Assembly (NCBI RefSeq): GCF_947499265.1
Contig: NZ_CANMNK010000001.1
Location: forward strand, 333,001 to 397,000
DNA length: 64,000 nt
Source: an uncultured Roseobacter sp.
GTDB lineage: Bacteria; Pseudomonadota; Alphaproteobacteria; Rhodobacterales; Rhodobacteraceae
Direction: 5' to 3'
Position 1 is the first letter of the stretch, and each line of letters opens with the position of its first letter. Under the pieces are notes generated by a model, which saw only the letters and a list, made by a program, of their open reading frames with translations, was not told the DNA's origin and ran no database searches. The position numbers and the translations under genes are program-made. Below, piece after piece: positions 56,756-64,000 of this stretch.

Positions 56756-58306
56756 ATGCCTTTTTGGGACATCGCTGCTATTGTTGCCGCTGCTGGTCTG
56801 AGCGCTGGTGCGGCCATGCTCTGGATCAGCAGAGCGCCCCAATTCTTTGCGGGACATTCCCAGCAGCGATCTACAGAAATGAGACCGGATGGGATTTCAT
56901 TTCTGTTTGATCAGGGTGACCTGCATCATGCATCAGAAACCGCGCAGCAACTCTATCAAGTCGCGCCGGGTCAGGATGATTGGCAGACGTGGCGCGAAAG
57001 AATGCTCAACCGCTTTCCCGGGCTGCCCGAACGGCCGCATGCGAACCAGCCGGGATCTGTCACCATACAGGCCCGTCACGCCGAAGATATTGCGACCCTG
57101 AAACTCACCCAAAGGGGTCAGTACACGCAGGTTCACATGAGTGACGATCGGATGATCGACGCGGCCCAATCGCAAAAGCTGCGCGCCCTGCACCGCGAAC
57201 TTGCCGATTTACGGCGCGCCAGCGACACCACCCCGCATGCGGTCTGGCAGGTCGATGCGCAGGGCAGGGTGACCTGGTACAATGCCGCCTATGAAGACCT
57301 TTATGATCGGCTGCACAACACCGCGCCACAGGCGACCAAGCCGGTATTCGAAGTCACCGATACACAAAACGAAAAAACCGGCAGGCAACGTGTTTCGACA
57401 CAATCCTCTATCGATGGAAAGACGGATTGGTACGATCTGAATGCGATCACCGTCGGCGATATCACCATTTTCCATGCGGTTGATGTGAACGCAGTCGTTA
57501 AATCTGAGGTGGCCCAGCGCAACTTTGTTCAAACCCTCGCCAAAACATTTGCGCAGCTGTCCATCGGGTTAGCCATTTTTGATCGAAATGGGCAGTTGGC
57601 GCTCTTCAATCCCGCGCTGATAGATCTCACTGACCTGCCGGCTGATTTCCTGAGCGGCAGACCGACGCTTTTGTCATTCTTTGACAGGATGCGTGAAAAC
57701 CGCCGCATGCCGGAGCCAAAGAACTATCATTCCTGGCGACAGGAGATTTCCGAGGTTATCGCCGCCGCAACGGATGGTCGGTATCAGGAAACCTGGACGC
57801 TTGAAACCGGCCAGACATACCGCGTCCGCGGACGGCCACATCCCGATGGCGCGATCGCCTTTCTGATCGAAGACATCAGCGCAGAAGTGTCTCTAACAAG
57901 GAATTTCCGGGCCGAACTGGAGCTTGGACAATCCTTGATGGATACCTTCGACGAGGCATTGGTGGTCTTTTCCTCAACCGGCGTTCTGACCTTCTGCAAT
58001 GCCGCCTACCGTGATCTTTGGGGTCTTGATCCCGACAACTCCTTTGCCGATGTCACCATTCTGGATTCAGTCCAGGAATGGAAACGCCAATGCAAACCCG
58101 GGGCGCGCTGGGCCGCTTTGACCGATTTCGTGCGCAACATCGGGGATCGGAAGTCATGGGATATGCCCGCGATGCTCGACGATGGCGCAGCCCTGGCATG
58201 CACCGTCTCGCGGATTGCATCCGGGGCCACCGTCATCCGATTTGTCAAAACCGAGCATGTAGCAGCAAAATCATCCGCGCCAAAACAGGTATCTCGCCCT
58301 TCCTGA
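56756..58306 (+). CDS. divL: DivL-like PAS protein without kinase domain
   Basis: A 516-residue protein. One hydrophobic N-terminal segment (about 5-24) anchors it. PAS-type domains are recognisable at about 150-250 (HAVWQVDAQGRVTWYNAAYEDLYD), 265-380 (SIGLAIFDRNGQLALFNPALIDL) and 395-500 (DTFDEALVVFSSTGVLTFCNAAYRDLW). No HisKA helix or ATPase boxes follow. Caulobacter DivL has PAS domains plus a degenerate kinase and sits before tsaE, as here. In Rhodobacter capsulatus the PAS protein DivL affects CtrA phosphorylation and gene transfer agent production. Confidence 0.8.
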   Translation: MPFWDIAAIVAAAGLSAGAAMLWISRAPQFFAGHSQQRSTEMRPDGISFLFDQGDLHHASETAQQLYQVAPGQDDWQTWRERMLNRFPGLPERPHANQPGSVTIQARHAEDIATLKLTQRGQYTQVHMSDDRMIDAAQSQKLRALHRELADLRRASDTTPHAVWQVDAQGRVTWYNAAYEDLYDRLHNTAPQATKPVFEVTDTQNEKTGRQRVSTQSSIDGKTDWYDLNAITVGDITIFHAVDVNAVVKSEVAQRNFVQTLAKTFAQLSIGLAIFDRNGQLALFNPALIDLTDLPADFLSGRPTLLSFFDRMRENRRMPEPKNYHSWRQEISEVIAAATDGRYQETWTLETGQTYRVRGRPHPDGAIAFLIEDISAEVSLTRNFRAELELGQSLMDTFDEALVVFSSTGVLTFCNAAYRDLWGLDPDNSFADVTILDSVQEWKRQCKPGARWAALTDFVRNIGDRKSWDMPAMLDDGAALACTVSRIASGATVIRFVKTEHVAAKSSAPKQVSRPS

Positions 58307-58354
58307 TCTGCGTTATGTCTTGCAGCCGGACCTGCGCGCGGTAAGCATGCGGAT

Positions 58355-58828
58355 ATGGCTGCGCATTCCCTTTCCCTGACATTGAACACTGCGGACGTGA
58401 CGGCACGTGCCGCCGCAGAACTGGCACCGCTGCTGGCCGCCGGGGATGTTATCCTGCTGAGCGGGCCGGTTGGCGCGGGCAAGACCCATTTCGCCCGGCA
58501 CCTGATCCAGACCATCCTCACGCAACCTGAAGACGTGCCATCGCCGACCTTCACGCTCGTGCAAACCTATGAGACCCGGGCCGGGCCGTTGTGGCACAGC
58601 GATCTTTACCGGATTGGCACGGTGGACGAAATCGAGGAGCTTGGTTTGACAGAAGCCTTCGATACCGCCATCTGTCTGGTCGAATGGCCGGATAGACTGG
58701 GTTCGCTGCGCCCCGAGGCGGCGCTGGACATCCAACTGGACTATGCGACCGATGACAACACGCGCCTATTGACGGCACATTGGGCAGATGCACGGTGGAA
58801 CAACAAACTGAAATGCTGGGCGAAGTGA
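58355..58828 (+). CDS. tsaE: tRNA t6A synthesis ATPase TsaE
   Basis: A 157-residue P-loop protein of the TsaE/YjeE family, partner of TsaD and TsaB in t6A37 formation. Walker A is LSGPVGAGKTHFARHL, and SPTFTLVQTYE and WHSDLYRIGTVDEIEELGL are typical of TsaE. It follows divL as in Caulobacter, and its stop overlaps the AmgK start by one base. Confidence 0.93.
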   Translation: MAAHSLSLTLNTADVTARAAAELAPLLAAGDVILLSGPVGAGKTHFARHLIQTILTQPEDVPSPTFTLVQTYETRAGPLWHSDLYRIGTVDEIEELGLTEAFDTAICLVEWPDRLGSLRPEAALDIQLDYATDDNTRLLTAHWADARWNNKLKCWAK

Positions 58829-59847
58829 TGGATCGGCAGGAAAATCTTCGCGGATTTGTCGAGCAGGCAGGGTGGGGCAATGCTGAAAGTTCGCCGCTAG
58901 CCGGCGATGCATCGAACCGGCGCTATGACCGATTGCGCCAGCCGGACGGCATGTCGGCGGTCCTGATGGATGCGCCACCGTCAAAAGGCGAAGACATTCG
59001 GACCTTCGTCAACATCGCCACCTATCTCACCAACATCGGGCTCAGTGCGCCGCGCATTTTTGCACAAGACCCCAAACAGGGCTTCCTGGTGCTGGAAGAT
59101 CTCGGCGATGCTCTTTTTGCCCGTGTGATTGCGGCGGATCCAGCGCTGGAAAATACGCTCTATGAGGCGGCAATTGACACATTGGTCCATTTACATCGCG
59201 CGCCACCACCAGCCTTGCAGCGCCTTAGCGCGGATGTCTCCGCCCCCTCGGCGGCATTGGTCTATGACTGGTATCGTTTCGGTGCAACCGGCGAAGATGA
59301 TGCCGGTGCGCGCGACGCCTTTACATCGCTCTTCCAAGAGACTTTGACACCCCTGGACGTGCAGCCGCAAGTGCTCATCCAAAGAGACTATCATGCGGAA
59401 AACCTGCTGTGGCTGCCGGAACGGGAAGGGCCCGCGCGCGTGGGATTGCTTGATTTTCAAGACGCGATGCTCGGCCATACCGCCTATGATCTGGTTTCTG
59501 TTCTGCAGGACGCACGCAGAGATGTGCCCACCCCAATCGAACAGGCCATGATCAAGCGGTTTCTGGATCAAAGCCCGCAGGATCCAGATCAGTTTACAGC
59601 GGCTTATGCGACATTGGGACTGCAGCGGAATCTCCGCATTCTGGGTGTTTTTGCCCGGCTCTGCATCCGTGATGGCAAGGTACATTATGTCGATCTGATC
59701 CCGCGCGTCTGGGGGCACATCCAGACCAATCTGCAACATCCCGCCCTGCGGGCCATCGCTGATCATATTGATCAATCGCTACCACCACCCACACCAGAGG
59801 TTCTGGAGATCTTGAGGTCAAAATGCGCGACACTCCCGGATCGCTGA
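58828..59847 (+). CDS. amgK: Aminoglycoside-phosphotransferase-like sugar kinase AmgK
   Basis: A 339-residue kinase-like protein. GDASNRRYDRL forms the nucleotide loop. The catalytic Brenner-type motif is LIQRDYHAENLLWL, and the DFG-like metal motif is VGLLDFQDAMLGHTAYDLVS. AmgK phosphorylates the anomeric position of N-acetylmuramic acid (and GlcNAc) in peptidoglycan recycling, and MurU, the next gene, uses the product. The ATG at 58828 overlaps the tsaE stop; other in-frame starts lie upstream. Confidence 0.88.
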   Translation: MDRQENLRGFVEQAGWGNAESSPLAGDASNRRYDRLRQPDGMSAVLMDAPPSKGEDIRTFVNIATYLTNIGLSAPRIFAQDPKQGFLVLEDLGDALFARVIAADPALENTLYEAAIDTLVHLHRAPPPALQRLSADVSAPSAALVYDWYRFGATGEDDAGARDAFTSLFQETLTPLDVQPQVLIQRDYHAENLLWLPEREGPARVGLLDFQDAMLGHTAYDLVSVLQDARRDVPTPIEQAMIKRFLDQSPQDPDQFTAAYATLGLQRNLRILGVFARLCIRDGKVHYVDLIPRVWGHIQTNLQHPALRAIADHIDQSLPPPTPEVLEILRSKCATLPDR

Positions 59848-60515
59848 TGCTGTTTGCGGCGGGCTTCGGCACACGCATGCGACCGCTGACGGACGACCGG
59901 CCAAAACCGATGGTCGAGGTCGCGGGCAGACCGCTGATCGATCATGCCCTGGATCAGACCGCGCAGATTGCCCCCGACCGGATCGTCGTTAACCTGCACT
60001 ACAAACCGGAACCATTGCTCAAACACCTCGCTGGCACCGGCGTGCAGACCCTTCTGGAAACACCGGACATCCTCGACACCGGCGGGGGGCTGCGAAATGC
60101 CCTGCCGCGCCTGGGGACAGCACCCGTCTTTACCCTGAACACCGATGCCATCTGGATCGGGCCCAGCCCGATCGCGATGTTGCAGGAGGCCTGGCGTCCC
60201 GAGGTCATGGACGCCTTGCTGGTATGCGTCCCGCTGCAAAACACACATTCACATGGTGGGCAGGGTGATTTCGAAATTGATCCGCAGGGCCACCTGACGC
60301 GGGGGCGGGCGCATGTCTATGGCGGCGCGCAGATCATCAAAACCGACCGGCTGCACGAGATCGCAGAGGAAAAATTCTCTCTCAACCGCCTATGGGATCT
60401 GATGCTGGCGGAAGGGCGGATTTACGGGCTGGAATATCCTGGACACTGGTGTGATGTCGGCCAACCCGACAGCATCGATGTGGCCGAAAACCTGCTGGCG
60501 GATCAGGATGTTTGA
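59823..60515 (+). CDS. murU: N-acetylmuramate alpha-1-phosphate uridylyltransferase MurU
   Basis: A 230-residue nucleotidyltransferase. LFAAGFGTRMRPLTDDRPKPMVEVAGRPLIDHAL is the diagnostic sugar-nucleotide transferase start, with the G-x-G-T-R-M and K-P-M elements. LNTDAIW holds the catalytic Asp and HWCDVGQPD the C-terminal motif. With AmgK it makes UDP-MurNAc, bypassing the fosfomycin-sensitive MurA route. It overlaps amgK by 25 bases. Confidence 0.92.
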   Translation: MRDTPGSLMLFAAGFGTRMRPLTDDRPKPMVEVAGRPLIDHALDQTAQIAPDRIVVNLHYKPEPLLKHLAGTGVQTLLETPDILDTGGGLRNALPRLGTAPVFTLNTDAIWIGPSPIAMLQEAWRPEVMDALLVCVPLQNTHSHGGQGDFEIDPQGHLTRGRAHVYGGAQIIKTDRLHEIAEEKFSLNRLWDLMLAEGRIYGLEYPGHWCDVGQPDSIDVAENLLADQDV

Positions 60516-63465
60516 AGACGGGGGTCCTCCACGACTCTTTGGCGTCGCCCCCGGCGTAGACTTCCCGCGCGCGCTGGTCACCGGGCTGCGGGCCCGGATG
60601 CAGGACGCACCGCCCGAGGCCATGGCGCGGGTGCAGCTGATCGTGAACACACGGCGCATGCAGCGCAGATTGCGCAGCCTTTTTGATGCCGGTCCCGCAA
60701 CGCTCCTGCCACAGATCCGATTGATCACCGACCTGGATCTGCTGGACCCGACCATTGTCCTGCCCAAATCCGTATCTCCGCTGCGCCGCCGTCTGGAACT
60801 GATTGCTTTGGTCTCGCAGCTCCTGGCGCAGGAGAAAGACCTCGCGCCGCGGTCGTCTCTCTATGATCTGACGGATAGCCTCGCGGCGCTGATGGATGAA
60901 ATGCAGGGCGAGGGGGTCACGGCCGAAAAAATTGCATCGCTGGACGTCACGGATCAATCCGGACACTGGCAGCGCGCGCAGCAATTCATCCAGATCGCGC
61001 AAGGCTATATTGACGATACCAGCACCCTGCCCGACAGCGAAGCCCGGCAAAGGGCCTTTGTCACGGCGCTGGCGGCAAACTGGGTGACAAACCCGCCGCA
61101 AGACCCCGTCATTGTTGCGGGGTCCACCGGGTCACGTGGCACCACAATGCTCTTGATGCAGGCGGTCGCCCGATTGCCACAAGGCGCGTTGATCCTGCCG
61201 GGGTTCGATTTTGAAATGCCCGCGCCCGTCTGGTCGCATTTGGACGATGCGATGATGTCCGAGGATCATCCGCAGTACCGGTTCCACAAACTGATGTCTG
61301 AGCTTGGTGTCGCGCGTGGTGACATTGCGCAGTGGGATGATACACCCGCCCCCTCAGCTGCCCGCAACGCTCTTGTCTCACTCTCGCTCCGGCCCGCACC
61401 AGTGACCGACGCCTGGTTGACCGAAGGAGCGAAGCTCACCGAAATCGATAACGCCACCGCAGGTGTAACGCTGGTCGAGGCTCCCAGCCCGCGCGACGAA
61501 GCGCTTGCGATTGCCCTGCGTCTCAGACAGGCGGCAGAAGATGGCGAGACCGCGGCTCTGATCACGCCGGATCGGGTTTTGACACGGCAGGTCACCGCAG
61601 CACTGGATCAATGGTCGATCCTGCCCGACGATTCCGCCGGCACGCCTTTGCACCTGTCGCCGCCGGGCCGCTTTCTGCGCCATATCGCGGGGCTTTTCAC
61701 CCGCCGGTTGGACGCGGAAGCCTTGCTGACCCTGCTCAAACACCCGCTCACGCACAGCGGATTTGATCGCGGCCCGCATGTGCTCAATACCCAACGGCTC
61801 GAATTGCGCATCCGGAAAAAGGGTCTGCCCTATCCTGACCCTGCGGGTATCACGCGGCTGTTGGATCGTGCTGTGGCGAAGCCCGAGGATCAGGTCCAGA
61901 TTGATCTGTGGTCCGAGTGGGTTGGCAGCACTTTCTGCGCCCAATTGGACGATCACCCGCGACACCTCTCTGAATGGGTTACGAGACACATCGCCCTTGC
62001 AGAGGCGATTGCCGCAGGCACAAAGGGAGCAGACCCCGGGGAGCTTTGGCAGAAGAAAGCGGGTCAGAAAGCGCGGGACGTCATGCAAAACCTGGCCGAC
62101 CACGCCGGGTTCGGCACGAGTATGAGCGCCTCCGATTACAATGATCTTGTTGGCGCGCTCTTGTCCGGCGAGGAGATCCGGGACCGGGACGCGCCACATC
62201 CCAACATCATGATCTGGGGCACGCTGGAAGCGCGGGTGCAGGGGGCCGATCTGGTCATTCTGGCCGGTCTCAATGACGGCACCTGGCCCGAAGCACCACC
62301 GCCTGATCCCTGGCTGAACCGGGCGCTGCGCCATCAAGCGGGGCTGTTGTTGCCCGAACGACGTATCGGGCTGTCGGCACATGACTACCAGCAGGCCATC
62401 GGTGCTCAGGAGGTTTGGCTCACCCGCTCGATCCGCTCCGACGATGCCGAAACGGTCGCCTCGCGCTGGGTGAACCGGCTGCGCAATCTGCTCGATGGAT
62501 TGCGGGATCAGGACGGTCCGCAAGCGCTGGCGGATATGTTGGCGCGGGGTGATGCGTGGTTGGCGCGCGTGCTTGCCTTCGAGCAAGTGGACAGGACTGA
62601 CCCGGCCCCACGGCCATCGCCACGCCCTCCCGTGGCCGCACGCCCGCGGGCCCTCTCCGTGACCGAAATCAAACGCCTGATCCGCGATCCTTACGCGATT
62701 TACGCCAAACATGTGCTGAAACTGACCCGCCTTGGCCCGCTTGTGCAAAGCCCTGATGCGCTGATGCGCGGGACGGTGGCCCATGACATCATGGAGCGGT
62801 ACATCAAGGATACGTTGTCTGATCCATCGCTGCTGACGGCGGCTCACCTGAAGCATGTGGCGCGGCAGGTGATGGCCGAAGAGGTCCCATGGCCCGCAGC
62901 CCGGGCGATGTGGCTGGCACGCATCGACAAGATCGCAGACTGGTTTGCCGCGCGCGAGGGCGCGCGCCGCGCCTACTCCGCACCGGTCGCATTTGAAGGG
63001 CAGGCAAAGGGGGAGCTGACCTGGCCGGACCTCGGGTTCACGCTCACGGCGCGCGCCGACCGCATCGACCGGACAGACGCCGGTGACGTCGTGATCTACG
63101 ACTACAAAACGGGGAAACCGCCCACAGCCAGACAGCAGGCGACATTCGACAAACAGCTCCTAATCGAGGCCGCGATGGTCGAAGAAGGCGCATTTGAAAC
63201 CCTTGGCATTTGCCACACCGCAATGGCCATTTTCATCGGGTTAGGCTCACATCCTGATGAGGTTGCCGCCCCGTTGGACGAGGAGCCGCCCCGGGAAATC
63301 CTGACCAATCTCCGCGCGCTGATCGAGGCATATCTCTCCCCCGGTCAGGGATTCACCGCGCGGCGCATGATGCAGGAAGACAAGATCGCCGGCGACTATG
63401 ATCTGCTAGCCCGGTTTGGCGAGTGGGATGCCACGGATGATCCTGTGCCCGAGGATCTGACATGA
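60508..63465 (+). CDS. addB: AddB helicase-nuclease subunit
   Basis: A 985-residue alphaproteobacterial AddB, part of the double-strand break helicase-nuclease that prepares ends for RecA. The mid-protein segment VILAGLNDGTWPEAPPPDPWL is a UvrD-type helicase remnant. The C-terminal nuclease is LTARADRIDRTDAGDVVIYDYKTGKPPTARQQ, the PD-(D/E)XK motif of RecB nucleases. It starts at an ATG overlapping murU by 8 bases, and its stop overlaps addA (ATGA). Confidence 0.94.
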   Translation: MFEDGGPPRLFGVAPGVDFPRALVTGLRARMQDAPPEAMARVQLIVNTRRMQRRLRSLFDAGPATLLPQIRLITDLDLLDPTIVLPKSVSPLRRRLELIALVSQLLAQEKDLAPRSSLYDLTDSLAALMDEMQGEGVTAEKIASLDVTDQSGHWQRAQQFIQIAQGYIDDTSTLPDSEARQRAFVTALAANWVTNPPQDPVIVAGSTGSRGTTMLLMQAVARLPQGALILPGFDFEMPAPVWSHLDDAMMSEDHPQYRFHKLMSELGVARGDIAQWDDTPAPSAARNALVSLSLRPAPVTDAWLTEGAKLTEIDNATAGVTLVEAPSPRDEALAIALRLRQAAEDGETAALITPDRVLTRQVTAALDQWSILPDDSAGTPLHLSPPGRFLRHIAGLFTRRLDAEALLTLLKHPLTHSGFDRGPHVLNTQRLELRIRKKGLPYPDPAGITRLLDRAVAKPEDQVQIDLWSEWVGSTFCAQLDDHPRHLSEWVTRHIALAEAIAAGTKGADPGELWQKKAGQKARDVMQNLADHAGFGTSMSASDYNDLVGALLSGEEIRDRDAPHPNIMIWGTLEARVQGADLVILAGLNDGTWPEAPPPDPWLNRALRHQAGLLLPERRIGLSAHDYQQAIGAQEVWLTRSIRSDDAETVASRWVNRLRNLLDGLRDQDGPQALADMLARGDAWLARVLAFEQVDRTDPAPRPSPRPPVAARPRALSVTEIKRLIRDPYAIYAKHVLKLTRLGPLVQSPDALMRGTVAHDIMERYIKDTLSDPSLLTAAHLKHVARQVMAEEVPWPAARAMWLARIDKIADWFAAREGARRAYSAPVAFEGQAKGELTWPDLGFTLTARADRIDRTDAGDVVIYDYKTGKPPTARQQATFDKQLLIEAAMVEEGAFETLGICHTAMAIFIGLGSHPDEVAAPLDEEPPREILTNLRALIEAYLSPGQGFTARRMMQEDKIAGDYDLLARFGEWDATDDPVPEDLT

Positions 63466-64000
63466 CGCGCCGCGATGAGGCCACCGAAGCACAGGTGCGC
63501 GCAGCGCGCCCCGACGCTTCCACCTGGTTGGCGGCAAATGCCGGATCCGGCAAGACGCGGGTGCTCACAGATCGGGTCGCGCGGTTGCTGCTGGGCGGGG
63601 CTCAACCCCAGCAGCGAGTTCAACCACAGCACATCCTCTGCCTGACCTATACCAAAGCTGCCGCGTCAGAAATGCAGAACCGCCTGTTCAAACGGCTTGG
63701 CGCCTGGGCAATGCTGGAGGACGCCGCGTTGCATGCCTCATTGCGCACCTTGGGCGTCGAGGGGCAGATTGGCCCCGAAAGGCTGCGCGACGCCCGTACG
63801 CTTTTCGCCCGTGCGATCGAAACGCCCGGCGGGTTGAAGATCCAAACCATCCACTCCTTCTGCGCCTCGCTGCTGCGTCGGTTTCCGCTGGAGGCCCAGG
63901 TCAGCCCGCAATTCACCGAGATCGAGGACCGCGCCGCCGATCTGCTGCGGGCGGAGATTGTCGATCTGATGGCGGATGGGCCGGAGGCCGCCCTCGTGGA
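63462..64000 (+). CDS. addA: AddA helicase-nuclease subunit, N-terminal part (runs off window)
   Basis: The first 179 codons of a UvrD/Rep-type helicase, open at the right edge. Motif I is WLAANAGSGKTRVLTDRV. The motif Ia region ILCLTYTKAAASEMQNRL is followed by LKIQTIHSFCASLLRRFP. These are characteristic of alphaproteobacterial AddA. Its ATG overlaps the addB stop. The remaining about 900 residues, including the C-terminal nuclease, lie outside the window. Confidence 0.93.
   Translation, partial: MTRRDEATEAQVRAARPDASTWLAANAGSGKTRVLTDRVARLLLGGAQPQQRVQPQHILCLTYTKAAASEMQNRLFKRLGAWAMLEDAALHASLRTLGVEGQIGPERLRDARTLFARAIETPGGLKIQTIHSFCASLLRRFPLEAQVSPQFTEIEDRAADLLRAEIVDLMADGPEAALV

Overview
This is a GC-rich, densely packed chromosomal segment from an alphaproteobacterium of the order Rhodobacterales, most likely the marine Roseobacter group. 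Evidence includes a RegB/SenC/RegA redox set, IalB-family and DUF2853 proteins, a DivL-like PAS protein that lacks a kinase, a mitofilin-like protein beside hemD and hemY, and the block divL-like/tsaE/amgK/murU/addB/addA. About 60 genes are supported. I see no tRNA, rRNA, insertion sequence, prophage or CRISPR array. The assignment to organism is inference from gene content and protein character, not from a search.

Layout. 1-9.6 kb: small envelope proteins, a DsbA-like thiol protein, rlmN, an IalB protein, asparaginase, YciI, and the serine pathway with serB divergent from serC-serA. 9.6-19.6 kb: threonine catabolism (kbl-tdh with an upstream XRE-cupin regulator), a thiolase, ubiquinone genes ubiE/ubiB, mutM, an enoyl-CoA hydratase and an orphan PAS histidine kinase. 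19.8-27.5 kb: a replication block rpsT-dnaA-dnaN-recF-lysE-gyrB. 27.5-33.7 kb: an orphan type I exporter, a crotonase, a fatty-acid desaturase and an XRE-like regulator. 33.7-39.7 kb: an aromatic acyl-CoA cluster of the 2-aminobenzoyl-CoA (or salicylyl-CoA) type with its own MarR regulator. 39.7-42.4 kb: copper defence (copA-cueR). 42.4-46.1 kb: hemD, Mic60/mitofilin and HemY. 46.1-50 kb: tsaD-gpsA-yciI-EVE, then DUF1761 and DUF2853. 50-54 kb: extensin-like protein, ahcY, a small secreted protein, an HD hydrolase and an acetyltransferase. 54-56.7 kb: regA/senC divergent from regB. 56.7-64 kb: divL-like PAS protein, tsaE, amgK, murU, addB and the start of addA, which runs off the window.

Many genes are coupled by 1- or 4-base overlaps (ATGA, GTGA, TGATG), giving clear operons. 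Regulatory sequence that can be read directly includes a MerR-type promoter with a 19-bp spacer before copA, a near-perfect 13-bp inverted repeat before the aromatic operon, a TTAA-N7-TTAAC CtrA-type site before the divL-like gene, a structured leader before serC, and several hairpin terminators.

Most of the window is housekeeping. I found no convincing new defence or mobile system. The points most worth a second look are the CtrA-type site before the kinase-less DivL homolog, the aromatic cluster that lacks a visible CoA ligase, a HemY homolog with a C-terminal four-cysteine knuckle, a threonine dehydrogenase that has lost all four structural-zinc cysteines, and a small membrane gene whose start codon appears to have become ATA.
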